Shown one piece after another: positions 1 through 12,590 of a stretch of 64,000 bases of DNA. The notes under the pieces are model-generated. The model had not been told where the DNA came from. It worked only from the letters and a program-made list of their open reading frames with translations, and made no database searches. The first letter of the stretch is position 1, and every line of letters begins with the position of its first letter. Source of the stretch: Diorhabda sublineata (lineage: Eukaryota; Arthropoda; Insecta; Coleoptera; Chrysomelidae); assembly GCF_026230105.1 (NCBI RefSeq), contig NC_079483.1, positions 2,163,312 through 2,227,311 of the forward strand. The letters are read 5' to 3'. Both the position numbers and the translations under genes were made by a program.

Positions 1-1750
1 AAGTGACAGTCGACCTCAATGGGCTTCAGTGGATGTTAATTGACGATATCTGACAAAGTTAGATGCAAACTCACTCGAATATATAAGAAATGTTGAAACT
101 CGACTTCAAATTAGGAAGATAGACTTTGAAAATAATTAATCAACACAAAGTGACAGTCGACCTCAATGGGCTTCAGTGGATGTTAATTGACGATATCTGA
201 CAAAGTTAGATGCAAACTCACTCGAATATATAAGAAATGTTGAAACTCGACTTCAAATTAGGAAGATAGACTTTGAAAATAATCAATCAACACAAAGTGA
301 CAGTCAACCTCAATGGGCTTCAGTGGATGATAGACGACTTATCTGACAAAGTTAGATGAAAACTCACTCAAATATATGAGAAACGTTGAAATTCGACTTC
401 AAATTAGGAAGATAGAATTTGAAAATTTCCAATCAACACAAAGTGACCGTCGACCTCAATGGGCTTCAGTGGATGTTAATTGACGATATCTGACAAAGTT
501 AGATGCAAACTCACTCGAATATATAAGAAATGTTGAAACTCGACTTCAAATTAGGAAGATAGACTTTGAAAATAATTAATCAACACAAAGTGACAGTCGA
601 CCTCAATGGGCTTCAGTGGATGTTAATTGACGATATCTGACAAAGTTAGATGCGAACTCACTCGAATATATAAGAAATGTTGAAACTCGACTTCAAATTA
701 GGAAGATAGACTTTGAAAATAATCAATCAACACAAAGTGACAGTCGACCTCAATGGGCTTCAGTGGATGTTAATTGACGATATCCGACAAAGTTAGATGC
801 GAACTCACTCGAATATATGAGAAATGTTGAAATTCGACTTCAAATTAGGAAGATAGACATTGGAAATTTTCAATCAACACAAAGTGACAGTCAACCTCAA
901 TGGACTTCAGTGGATGTTAGACGACTTATCTGACAAAGTTAGATGCAAACTCACTCAAATATATGAGAAATGTTGAAATTCGACTTCAAATTAGGAAGAT
1001 AGACTTTGAAAATTTTCAATCAACACAAAGTGACAGTCGACCTCAGAGGGCTTCAGTGGATGTTAATTGACGATATCTGACAAAGTTAGATGCAAACTCA
1101 CTCGAATATATAAGAAATGTTGAAACTCGACTTCAAATTAGGAAGATAGACTTTGAAAATTTTCAGTCAACACAAAGTGACAGTCGACCTCAATGGGCTT
1201 CAGTGGATATTAATCGACGATATCTCACAAAGTTAGATGCAAACTCACTCAAATATATGAGAAATGTTGAAATTCGACTTCAAATTAGGGAGATAGACAT
1301 TGAAAATTTTCAATCAACACAAAGTGACAGTCGACCTCAATGGGCTTCAGTGGATGTTAATTGACGATATCCGACAAAGTTAGATGCAAACTCACTCGAA
1401 TATATGAGAAATGTTGAAATTCGACTTCAAATTAGGAAGATAGACATTGAAAATTTTCAATCAACACAAAGTGACAGTCGACCTCAATGGGCTTCAGTGG
1501 ATGTTAGTTGACTTATCTGACAAAGTTAGATGCAAACTCACTCAAATATATGAGAAATGTTGAAACTCGACTTCAAATTAGGAAGATAGACTTTGAAAAT
1601 AATCATTCAACACAAAGTGACAGTCGACCTCAATGGGCTTCAGTGGATGTTAGAAGACTTATCTGACAAAGTTAGATGGAAACTCACTCAAATATATGAG
1701 AAATGTTGAAATTCGACTTCAAATTAGGAAGATAGACATTGAAAATTTTC
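1..1750 (+). repeat. Irregular satellite block with 3-mer (440 bp) repeat
   Basis: W-, S- and IR-type (TATATAAG with GAAACTCG) monomers dominate. The rare variant AATAATTAATCAAC occurs at 131 and 571, a 440 bp spacing equal to three monomers. Another rare combination, CAGTCAACC at 301 followed by GGATGATAGACG, is shared only with the segment near 7,335. No single HOR covers this stretch. Confidence 0.7.
1299..1314. repeat. 16-bp perfect AT palindrome, once per monomer in the ACATTG variant
   Basis: ATTGAAAATTTTCAAT equals its own reverse complement. It recurs in every monomer carrying GACATTGAAAATTTTC. Monomers with GACTTTGAAAATTTTC keep a 14 bp perfect palindrome. The GAAAATAATC variant, frequent before ~32 kb, destroys the dyad. 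The core AAAATTTT is a classical intrinsically bent A-tract pair. One possible reading is a nucleosome-positioning or cruciform element recurring every ~147 bp. The palindrome is seen directly; the function is inference. Confidence 0.8.
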
Positions 1751-4600
1751 AATTAACACAAAGTGACAGTCGACCTCAATGGGCTTCAGTGGATGTAAAT
1801 CGACGATATCTCACAAAGTTAGATGCAAACTCACTCAAATATATGAGAAATGTTGAAATTCGACTTCAAATTAGGAAGATAGACTTTGAAAATTTTCAAT
1901 CAACACAAAGTGACAGTCGACCTCAATGGGCTTCAGTGGATGTTAGACGACTTATCTGACAAAGTTAGATGCAAACTCACTCGAATATATGAGAAATGTT
2001 GAAACTCGACTTCAAATTAGGAAGATAGACTTTGAAAATAATCAATCAACACAAAGTGACAGTCGACCTCAATGGGCTTCAGTAGATGTTAGACGACTTA
2101 TCTGACAAAGTTAGATGCAAACTCACTCAAATATATAAGAAATGTTGAAATTCGACTTCAAATTAGGAGGATAGAATTTGAAAATTTTCAATCAACACAA
2201 AGTGACAGTCGACCTCAGAGGGCTTCAGTGGATGTTAATCGACGATACCTCACAAAGGTAGATGCAAACTCACTCAAATATATGAGAAATATTGAAATTC
2301 GACTTCAAATTAGGAAGATAGACATTGAAAATTTTCAATTAACACAAAGTGACAGTCGACCTCAATGGGCTTCAGTGGATGTTAATTGACGATATTTGAC
2401 AAACATAGATGCAAACTATCTCGAATATATAAGAAATGTTGAAACTCGACTTCAAATTAAGAAGATAGACTTTGAAAATTTTCAATCAACACAAAGTGAC
2501 AGTCGACCTCAATGGGCTTCAGTGGATGTTAGACGACTTATCTGACAAAGTTAGATGCAAACTCACTCAAATATATGAGAAATGTTGAAATTCGACTTCA
2601 AATTAGGAAGATAGACTTTGATAATTTTCAATCAACACAGAGTGACAGTCGACCTCAATGGGCTTCAGTGGATGTTAATTGACGATATCCGACAAAGTTA
2701 GATGCAAACTCACTGGAATATATGAGAAATGTTGGAATTCGACTCCAAATTAGGAAGATAGACTTTGAAAATAATCAATCAACACAAAGTGACAGTCGAC
2801 CTCAATGGGCTTCAGTGGATGTTAGACGACTTATCTGACAAAGTTAGATGCAAACTCACTCAAATATATGAGAAATGTTGAAATTCGACTTCAAATTAGG
2901 AAGATAGACTTTGAAAATTTTCAATCAACACAAAGTGACAGTCGACCTCAGAGGGCTTCAGTGGATGTTAATCGACGATATCTCACAAAGTTAGATGCAA
3001 ACTCACTCGAATATATAAGAAATGTTGAAACTCGACTTCAAATTAGGAAGATAGACTTTGAAAATTTTCAATCAACACAAAGTGACAGTCGACCTCAATG
3101 GGCTTCAGTGGATGTAAATCGACGATATCTCACAAAGTTAGATGCAAACTCACTCAAATATATGAGAAATGTTGAACTTCGACTTCAAATTAGGAAGATA
3201 GACTTTGAAAATTTTCAATCAACACAAAGTGACAGTCGACCTCAATGGGCTTCAGTGGATGTTAGACGACTTATCTGACAAAGTTAGATGCAAACTCACT
3301 CGAATATATGAGAAATGTTGAAACTCGACTTCAAATTAGGAAGATAGACTTTGAAAATAATCAATCAACACAAAGTGACAGTCGACCTCAATGGGCTTCA
3401 GTAGATGTTAGACGACTTATCTGACAAAGTTAGATGCAAACTCACTCAAATATATAAGAAATGTTGAAATTCGACTTCAAATTAGGAGGATAGAATTTGA
3501 AAATTTTCAATCAACACAAAGTGACAGTCGACCTCAGAGGGCTTCAGTGGATGTTAATCGACGATACCTCACAAAGGTAGATGCAAACTCACTCAAATAT
3601 ATGAGAAATATTGAAATTCGACTTCAAATTAGGAAGATAGACATTGAAAATTTTCAATTAACACAAAGTGACAGTCGACCTCAATGGGCTTCAGTGGATG
3701 TTAATTGACGATATTTGACAAACATAGATGCAAACTATCTCGAATATATAAGAAATGTTGAAACTCGACTTCAAATTAAGAAGATAGACTTTGAAAATTT
3801 TCAAGCAACACAAAGTGACAGTCGACCTCAATGGGCTTCAGTGGATGTTAGACGACTTATCTGACAAAGTTAGATGCAAACTCACTCAAATATATGAGAA
3901 ATGTTGAAATTCGACTTCAAATTAGGGAGATAGACTTTGATAATTTTCAATCAACACAGAGTGACAGTCGACCTCAATGGGCTTCAGTGGATGTTAATTG
4001 ACGATATCCGACAAAGTTAGATGCAAACTCACTCGAATATATGAGAAATGTTGGAATTCGACTCCAAATTAGGAAGATAGACTTTGAAAATAATCAATCA
4101 ACACAAAGTGACAGTCGACCTCATTGGGCTTCAGTGGATGTTAGACGACTTATCTGACAAAGTTAGATGCAAACTCACTCAAATATATGAGAAATGTTGA
4201 AATTCGACTTCAAATTAGGAAGATGGACTTTGAAAATTTTCAATCAACACAAAGTGACAGTCGACCTCAGAGGGCTTCAGTGGATGTTAATCGACGATAT
4301 CTCACAAAGTTAGATGCAAACTCACTCGAATATATAAGAAATGTTGAAACTCGACTTCAAATTAGGAAGATAGACTTTGAAAATTTTCAATCAACACAAA
4401 GTGACAGTCGACCTCAATGGGCTTCAGTGGATGTAAATCGACGATATCTCACAAAGTTAGATGCAAACTCACTCAAATATATGAGAAATGTTGAAATTCG
4501 ACTTCAAATTAGGAAGATAGACTTTGAAAATTTTCTATCAACACAAAGTGACAGTCGACCTCAATGGGCTTCAGTGGATGTTAGACGACTTATCTGACAA
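1750..4600 (+). repeat. HOR A: 9-mer, 1,319 bp, about 2.2 copies
   Basis: Rare variants recur exactly 1,319 bp apart: GATGTAAATCG at 1,792, 3,111 and 4,430, and CAGTAGATGTTAG around 2,080 and 3,400. A nine-monomer unit of mixed 146/147 bp lengths fits this. The copies differ by scattered single bases, for example GTTGAACTTCG against GTTGAAATTCG. The copies stop matching before about 1,750 and after about 4,600. Confidence 0.88.
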
Positions 4601-7184
4601 AGTTAGATGCAAACTCACTCAAATATATGAGAAATGTTGAAATTCGACTTCAAATTAGGAAGATAGACTTTGAAAATATTCAATCAACACAAAGTGACAG
4701 TCGACCTCAGAGGGCTTCAGTGGATGTTAATCGACGATATCTCACAAAGTTAGATGCAAACTCACTCAAATATATGAGAAATGTTGAAATTCGACTTCAA
4801 ATTAGGAAGATAGACTTTGAAAATTTTCAATCAACACAAAGTGACAGTCGACCTCAATGGGCTTCAGTGGATGTTAGACGACTTATCTGACAAAGTTAGA
4901 TGCAAAATCACTCAAATATATGAGAAATGTTGAAATTCGACTTCAAATTAGGAAGATAGACTTTGAAAATTTTCAATCAACACAGAGTGACAGTCGACCT
5001 CAATGGGCTTCAGTTGATGTTAATTGACGATATCCGATAAAGTTAGATGCAAACTCACTCGAATATATGAGAAATGTTGGAATTCGACTTCAAATTAGGA
5101 AGATAGACTTTGAAAATAATCAATCAACACAAAGTGACAGTCGACCTCAGAGGGCTTCAGTGGAAGTAAATCGACGATGTCTCACTAAGTTAGATGCAAA
5201 CTCACTCAAATATATGAGAAATGTTGAAATTCGACTTCAAATTAGGAAGATAGACTTTGAAAATTTTCAATCAACAAAAGTGACAGTCGACCTCAATGGG
5301 CTCCAGTGGATGTTAGACGACTTATCTGACAAAGTTAGATGCAAACTCACTCAAATATATGAGAAATGTTGAAATTCGACTTCAAATTAGGAAGATAGAC
5401 TTTGAAAATTTTCAATCAACACAAAGTGACAGTCGACCTCAATGGGCTTCAGTGGATGTTAATTGACGATATCCGACAAAGTTAGATGCAAACTCACTCG
5501 AATATATGAGAAATGTTGGAATTCGACTTTAAATTAGGAAGATAGACTTTGAAAATAATCAATCAACACAAAGTGACAGTCGCCCTCAATGGGCTTCAGT
5601 GGATGTTAGACGACTTATCTGACAAAGTTAGATGCAAACTCACTCGAATATATGAGAAATGTTTAAATTCGACTACAAATTAGGAAGATAGACATTGAAA
5701 ATTTTCAATCAACACAAAGTGACAGTCGACCTCAGAGGGCTTCAGTGGATGTTAATCGACGATGTCTCACTAAGTTAGATGCAAACTCACTCAAATATAT
5801 GAGAAATGTTGAAATTCGACTTCAAATTAGGAAGATAAACATTGAAAATTTTCAATCAACACAAAGTGACAGTCGACCTCAATGGGCTTCAGTGGATGTT
5901 AGACGACTTATCTGACAAAGTTAGATGCAAACTCACTCAAATATATGAGAAATGTTGAAATTCGACTTCAAATTAGGAAGATAGACTTTGAAAATTTTCA
6001 ATCAACACAGAGTGACAGTCGACCTCAATGGGCTTCAGTTGATGTTAATTGACGATATCCGATAAAGTTAGATGCAAACTCACTCGAATATATGAGAAAT
6101 GTCGGAATTCGACTTCAAATTAGGAAGATAGACTTTGAAAATAATCAATCAACACAAAGTGACCGTCGACCTCAATGGGATTCAGTGGATGTTAGACGAC
6201 TTATCTGACAAAGTTAGATGCAAACTCACTCAAATATATGAGAAATGTTGAAAATCGACTTCAAATTAGGAAGATAGACTTTGAAAATTTTCAATCAACA
6301 CAGAGTGACAGTCGACCTCAATGGGCTTCAGTGGATGTTAATTGACGATATCCGACAAAGTTAGATGCAAACTCACTCGAATATATGCGAAATGTTGGAA
6401 TTCGACTTTAAATTAGGAAGATAGACTTTGAAAATAATCAATCAACACAAAGTGACAGTCGACCTCAATGGGCTTCAGTGGATGTTAGACGACTTATCTG
6501 ACAAAGTTAGATGCAAACTCACTCAAATATATGAGAAATGTTGGAATTCGACTTCAAATTAGGAAGATAGACATTGAAAATTTTCAATCAACACAAAGTG
6601 ACAGTCGACCTCAGAGGGCTTCAGTGGATGTTAATCGACGATGTCTCACTAAGTTAGATGCAAACTCACTCAAATATATGAGAAATGTTGAAATTCGACT
6701 TCAAATTAGGAAGATAGACATTGAAAATTTTCAATCAACAAAAGTGACAGTCGACCTCCATGGGCTACAGTGGATGTTAATTGACGATATCTGAAAAAGT
6801 TAGATGCAAACTCACTCGAATATATAAGAAATGTTGAAACTCGACTTCAAATTAGGAAGATAGACTTTGAAAATTTTCAATCAACACAAAGTGACAGTCG
6901 ACCTCAATGGGCTCCAGTGGATGTTAGACGACTTATCTGACAAAGTTAGATGCAAACTCACTCAAATATATGAGAAATGTTGAAATTCGACTTCAAATTA
7001 GGAAGATAGACTTTGAAAATTTTCAATCAACACAAAGTGACAGTCGACCTCAATGGGCTTCAGTGGATGTTAATTGACGATATCCGACAAAGTTAGATGC
7101 AAACTCACTCGAATATATGAGAAATGTTGGAATTCGACTTTAAATTAGGAAGATAGACTTTGAAAATTTTCAATCAACACAAAG
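4600..7184 (+). repeat. Mixed satellite block with 7-mer (1,025 bp) spacing
   Basis: The variant CAGTTGATGTTAATTG, followed by ATATCCGATAAAG, occurs at 5,011 and 6,036, seven monomers apart. The block introduces the Rc and K monomers (GATGTCTCACTAAG, then CAACAAAAGTG and GGGCTACAG) that characterise the array to its right. I could not resolve one regular HOR here. Confidence 0.65.
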
Positions 7185-7715
7185 TGACAGTCGACCTCAA
7201 TGGGCTTCAATGGATGTTAATTGACGATAACTGACAAAGTTAGATGCAAACTCACTCCAATATATAAGAAATGTTGAAACTCGACTTCAAATTAGGAAGA
7301 TAGACTTTGAAAATAATCAATCAACACAAAGTGACAGTCAACCTCAATGGGCTTCAGTGGATGATAGACGACTTATCTGACAAAGTTAGATGCAAACTCA
7401 CTCAAATATATGAGAAACGTTGAAATTCGACTTCAAATTAGGAAGATAGAATTTGAAAATTTCCAATCAACACAAAGTGACCGTCGACCTCAATGGGCTT
7501 CAGTGGATGTTAATTGACGATATCTGACAAAGTTAGATGCAAACTCACTCGAATATATAAGAAATGTTGAAACTCGACTTCAAATTAGGAAGATAGACTT
7601 TGAAAATAATTAATCAACACAAAGTGACAGTCGACCTCAATGGGCTTCAGTGGATGTTAATTGACGATATCTGACAAAGTTAGATGCAAACTCACTCGAA
7701 TATATAAGAAATGTT
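7184..7715 (+). repeat. Displaced copy of the segment at about 150-680
   Basis: The run CAGTCAACC at 7,335, GGATGATAGACG, GAGAAACGTTG, ATAGAATTTGAAAATTTCC, GTGACCGTCGACC and AATAATTAATCAAC (7,605) repeats in the same order as 301 to 571. The constant offset is 7,034 bp (48 monomers). Matching weakens before about 7,184 and stops near 7,715, where the 11-mer block begins. Most of these variants occur nowhere else that I noticed, so this is a duplicated segment inserted between unrelated HOR types. Confidence 0.82.
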
Positions 7716-10700
7716 GAAATTCGACTTCAAATTAGGAAGATAGACATTGAAAATTTTCAATCAACAAAAGTGACAGTCGACCTCAATGGGCTACAGTGGA
7801 TGTTAATTGACGATATCTGAAAAAGTTAGATGCAAACTCACTCGAATATATAAGAAATGTTGAAACTCGACTTCAAATTAGGAAGATAGACTTTGAAAAT
7901 TTTCAATCAACACAAAGTGACAGTCGACCTCAATGGGCTCCAGTGGATGTTAGACGACTTATCTGACAAAGTTAGATGCAAACTCACTCAAATATATGAG
8001 AAATGTTGAAATTCGACTTCAAATTAGGAAGATAGACTTTGAAAATTTTCAATCAACACAAAGTGACAGTCGACCTCAATGGGCTTCAGTGGATGTTAAT
8101 TGACGATATCCGACAAAGTTAGATGCAAACTCACTCGAATATATGAGAAATGTTGGAATTCGACTTTAAATTAGGAAGATAGACTTTGAAAATAATCAAT
8201 CAACACAAAGTGACAGTCGACCTCAATGGGCTTCAGTGGATGTTAGACGACTTATCTGACAAAGTTAGATGCAAACTCACTCAAATATATGAGAAATGTT
8301 TAAATTCGACTTCAAATTAGGAAGATAGACATTGAAAATTTTCAATCAACACAAAGTGACAGTCGACCTCAGAGGGCTTCAGTGGATGTTAATCGACGAT
8401 ATCTCACAAAGTTAGATGCAAACTCACTCAAATATATGAGAAATGTTGAAATTCGACTTCAAATTAGGAAGATAAACATTGAAAATTTACAATCAACACA
8501 AAGTGACAGTCGACCTCAATGGGCTTCAGTGGATGTTAGACGACTTATCTGACAAAGTTAGATGCAAACTCACTCAAATATATGAGAAATGTTGAAATTC
8601 GACTTCAAATTAGGAAGATAGACTTTGAAAATTTTCAATCAACACAGAGTGACAGTCGACCTCAATGGGCTTCAGTTGATGTTAATTGACGATATCCGAT
8701 AAAGTTAGATGCAAACTCACTCGAATATATGAGAAATGTCGGAATTCGACTTCAAATTAGGAAGATAGACTTTGAAAATAATCAATCAACACAAAGTGAC
8801 AGTCGACCTCAATGGGATTCAGTGGATGTTAGACGACTTATCTGACAAAGTTAGATGCAAACTCACTCAAATATATGAGAAATGTTGAAAATCGACTTCA
8901 AATTAGGAAGATAGACTTTGAAAATTTTCAATCAACACAGAGTGACAGTCGACCTCAATGGGCTTCAGTGGATGTTAATTGACGATATCCGACAAAGTTA
9001 GATGCAAACTCACTCGAATATATGAGAAATGTTGGAATTCGACTTTAAATTAGGAAGATAGACTTTGAAAATAATCAATCAACACAAAGTGACAGTCGAC
9101 CTCAATGGGCTTCAGTGGATGTTAGACGACTTATCTGACAAAGTTAGATGCAAACTCACTCAAATATATGAGAAATGTTGGAATACGACTTCAAATTAGG
9201 AAGATAGACATTGAAAATTTTCAATCAACACAAAGTGACAGTCGACCTCAGAGGGCTTCAGTGGATGTTAATCGACGATGTCTCACTAAGTTAGATGCAA
9301 ACTCACTCAAATATATGAGATATGTTGAAATTCGACTTCAAATTAGGAAGATAGACATTGAAAATTTTCAATCAACAAAAGTGACAGTCGACCTCAATGG
9401 GCTACAGTGGATGTTAATTGACGATATCTGAAAAAGTTAGATGCAAACTCACTCGAATATATAAGAAATGTTGAAACTCGACTTCAAATTAGGAAGATAG
9501 ACTTTGAAAATTTTCAATCAACACAAAGTGACAGTCGACCTCAATGGGCTCCAGTGGATGTTAGACGACTTATCTGACAAAGTTAGATGCAAACTCACTC
9601 AAATATATGAGAAATGTTGAAATTCGACTTCAAATTAGGAAGATAGACTTTGAAAATTTTCAATCAACACAAAGTGACAGTCGACCTCAATGGGCTTCAG
9701 TGGATGTTAATTGACGATATCCGACAAAGTTAGATGCAAACTCACTCGAATATATGAGAAATGTTGGAATTCGACTTTAAATTAGGAAGATAGACTTTGA
9801 AAATAATCAATCAACACAAAGTGACAGTCGACCTCAATGGGCTTCAGTGGATGTTAGACGACTTATCTGACAAAGTTAGATGCAAACTCACTCAAATATA
9901 TGAGAAATGTTTAAATTCGACTTCAAATTAGGAAGATAGACATTGAAAATTTTCAATCAACACAAAGTGACAGTCGACCTCAGAGGGCTTCAGTGGATGT
10001 TAATCGACGATATCTCACAAAGTTAGATGCAAACTCACTCAAATATATGAGAAATGTTGAAATTCGACTTCAAATTAGGAAGATAAACATTGAAAATTTA
10101 CAATCAACACAAAGTGACAGTCGACCTCAATGGGCTTCAGTGGATGTTAGACGACTTATCTGACAAAGTTAGATGCAAACTCACTCAAATATATGAGAAA
10201 TGTTGAAATTCGACTTCAAATTAGGAAGATAGACTTTGAAAATTTTCAATCAACACAGAGTGACAGTCGACCTCAATGGGCTTCAGTTGATGTTAATTGA
10301 CGATATCCGATAAAGTTAGATGCAAACTCACTCGAATATATGAGAAATGTCGGAATTCGACTTCAAATTAGGAAGATAGACTTTGAAAATAATCAATCAA
10401 CACAAAGTGACAGTCGACCTCAATGGGATTCAGTGGATGTTAGACGACTTATCTGACAAAGTTAGATGCAAACTCACTCAAATATATGAGAAATGTTGAA
10501 AATCGACTTCAAATTAGGAAGATAGACTTTGAAAATTTTCAATCAACACAGAGTGACAGTCGACCTCAATGGGCTTCAGTGGATGTTAATTGACGATATC
10601 CGACAAAGTTAGATGCAAACTCACTCGAATATATGAGAAATGTTGGAATTCGACTTTAAATTAGGAAGATAGACTTTGAAAATAATCAATCAACACAAAG

Positions 10701-11610
10701 TGACAGTCGACCTCAATGGGCTTCAGTGGATGTTAGACGACTTATCTGACAAAGTTAGATGCAAACTCACTCAAATATATGAGAAATGTTGGAATTCGAC
10801 TTCAAATTAGGAAGATAGACATTGAAAATTTTCAATCAACACAAAGTGACAGTCGACCTCAGAGGGCTTCAGTGGATGTTAATCGACGATGTCTCACTAA
10901 GTTAGATGCAAACTCACTCAAATATATGAGATATGTTGAAATTCGACTTCAAATTAGGAAGATAGACATTGAAAATTTTCAATCAACAAAAGTGACAGTC
11001 GACCTCAATGGGCTACAGTGGATGTTAATTGACGATATCTGAAAAAGTTAGATGCAAACTCACTCGAATATATAAGAAATGTTGAAACTCGACTTCAAAT
11101 TAGGAAGATAGACTTTGAAAATTTTCAATCAACACAAAGTGACAGTCGACCTCAATGGGCTCCAGTGGATGTTAGACGACTTATCTGACAAAGTTAGATG
11201 CAAACTCACTCAAATATATGAGAAATGTTGAAATTCGACTTCAAATTAGGAAGATAGACTTTGAAAATTTTCAATCAACACAAAGTGACAGTCGACCTCA
11301 ATGGGCTTCAGTGGATGTTAATTGACGATATCCGACAAAGTTAGATGCAAATTCACTCGAATATATGAGAAATGTTGGAATTCGACTTTAAATTAGGAAG
11401 ATAGACTTTGAAAATAATCAATCAACACAAAGTGACAGTCGACCTCAATGGGCTTCAGTGGATGTTAGACGACTTATCTGACAAAGTTAGATGCAAACTC
11501 ACTCAAATATATGAGAAATGTTTAAATTCGACTTCAAATTAGGAAGATAGACATTGAAAATTTTCAATCAACACAAAGTGACAGTCGACCTCAGAGGGCT
11601 TCAGTGGATG
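7715..11610 (+). repeat. HOR B1: 11-mer, 1,611 bp, about 2.4 copies
   Basis: The K monomer (CAACAAAAGTG with GGGCTACAG) recurs at about 7,763, 9,374 and 10,985, and CAGTTGATGTTAATTG at 8,673 and 10,284; both give 1,611 bp. Rare marks such as GAAAATTTACAATC and GTTTAAATTCG repeat in step. The third copy departs near 11,610, where GATATCTCACAAAG is replaced by GATGTCTCACTAAG. Confidence 0.87.
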
Positions 11611-11842
11611 TTAATCGACGATGTCTCACTAAGTTAGATGCAAACTCACTCAAATATATGAGAAATGTTGAAATTCGACTTCAAATTAGGAAGATAGACA
11701 TTGAAAATTTTCAATCAACAAAAGTGACAGTCGATCTCAATGGGCTACAGTGGATGTTAATTGACGATATCTGAAAAAGTTAGATGCAAACTCACTCGAA
11801 TATATAAGAAATGTTGAAACTCGACTTCAAATTAGGAAGATA

Positions 11843-12590
11843 GACTTTTGACAGTCGACCTCAATGGGCTTCAGTGGATGTTAGACGACTTATCTGACAA
11901 AGTTTAGATGCAAACTCACTCAAATATATGAGAAATGTTGGAATTCGACTTCAAATTAGGAAGATAGACATTGAAAATTTTCAATCAACACAAAGTGACA
12001 GTCGACCTCAGAGGGCTTCAGTGGATGTTAATCGACGATGTCTCACTAAGTTAGATGCAAAACTCACTCAAAATATATGAGAAATGTTTGAAATTCGACT
12101 TCAAATTAGGAAGATAGACATTGAAAATTTTCAATCAACAAAAGTGACAGTCGACCTCAATGGGCTACAGTGGATGTTTAATTGACGATAATCTGAAAAA
12201 AGTTAGATGCAAACCTCACTCGAATATATAAGATATGTTGAAACTCGACTTCAAAATTAGGAAGATAGACTTTGAAATTTTTCAAATTCAACACAAAGTG
12301 ACAGTCGACCTCAATGGGCTTCAGTGGATGTTAATTGACGATATCCGACAAAAGTTAGATGCAAAACTCACTCGAATATATGAGAAATGTTTGGAATTCG
12401 ACTTTAAATTATAGGAAGATAGACTTTGAAAATAATCAATCAACAACAAAGTGACAGTCGACCTCAATGGGCTTCAGTGGATGTTAGACGACTTATCTGA
12501 CAAAGTTAGATGCAAACTCACTCAAAATATATGAGAAAATGTTGAAATTTCGACTTCAAATTTAGGAAGATAGACTTTTGAAAAATTTTC
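11843..12590 (+). other. Disturbed segment: 23-bp deletion plus clustered 1-2 base insertions
   Basis: At about 11,848 TAGACTTT joins directly to TGACAGTCGACC, losing the 23 bp that normally separate them. Over the next ~740 bp there are many single-base insertions, mostly extending homopolymers: AGTTTAGATG (11,901), GCAAAACTC, CAAAATATATG, ATGTTTGAAA, GGATGTTTAATTG, GATAATCTG, GCAAACCTC, ATTATAGGAAG, CAACAACAAAG and GAAAAATTTTC. The rest of the window has almost none. A low-coverage or unpolished consensus, or a misjoined contig edge, explains this better than biology. Reading-frame or length claims across this segment should not be trusted. Confidence 0.88.

Noticed and set aside
6531..6794. 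Alternative C-terminal peptide in K-type frames, as a distinct protein family
   Set aside because: It results from the one-base shorter CAACAAAAGTG, which shifts the frame until the stop in GATATCTGA. It is a length-variant artefact repeated with the K unit.
11843..11860. The 23-bp deletion as a biological breakpoint or site-specific recombination site
   Set aside because: It is immediately followed by dense homopolymer insertions absent elsewhere, so an assembly or consensus fault is more likely.
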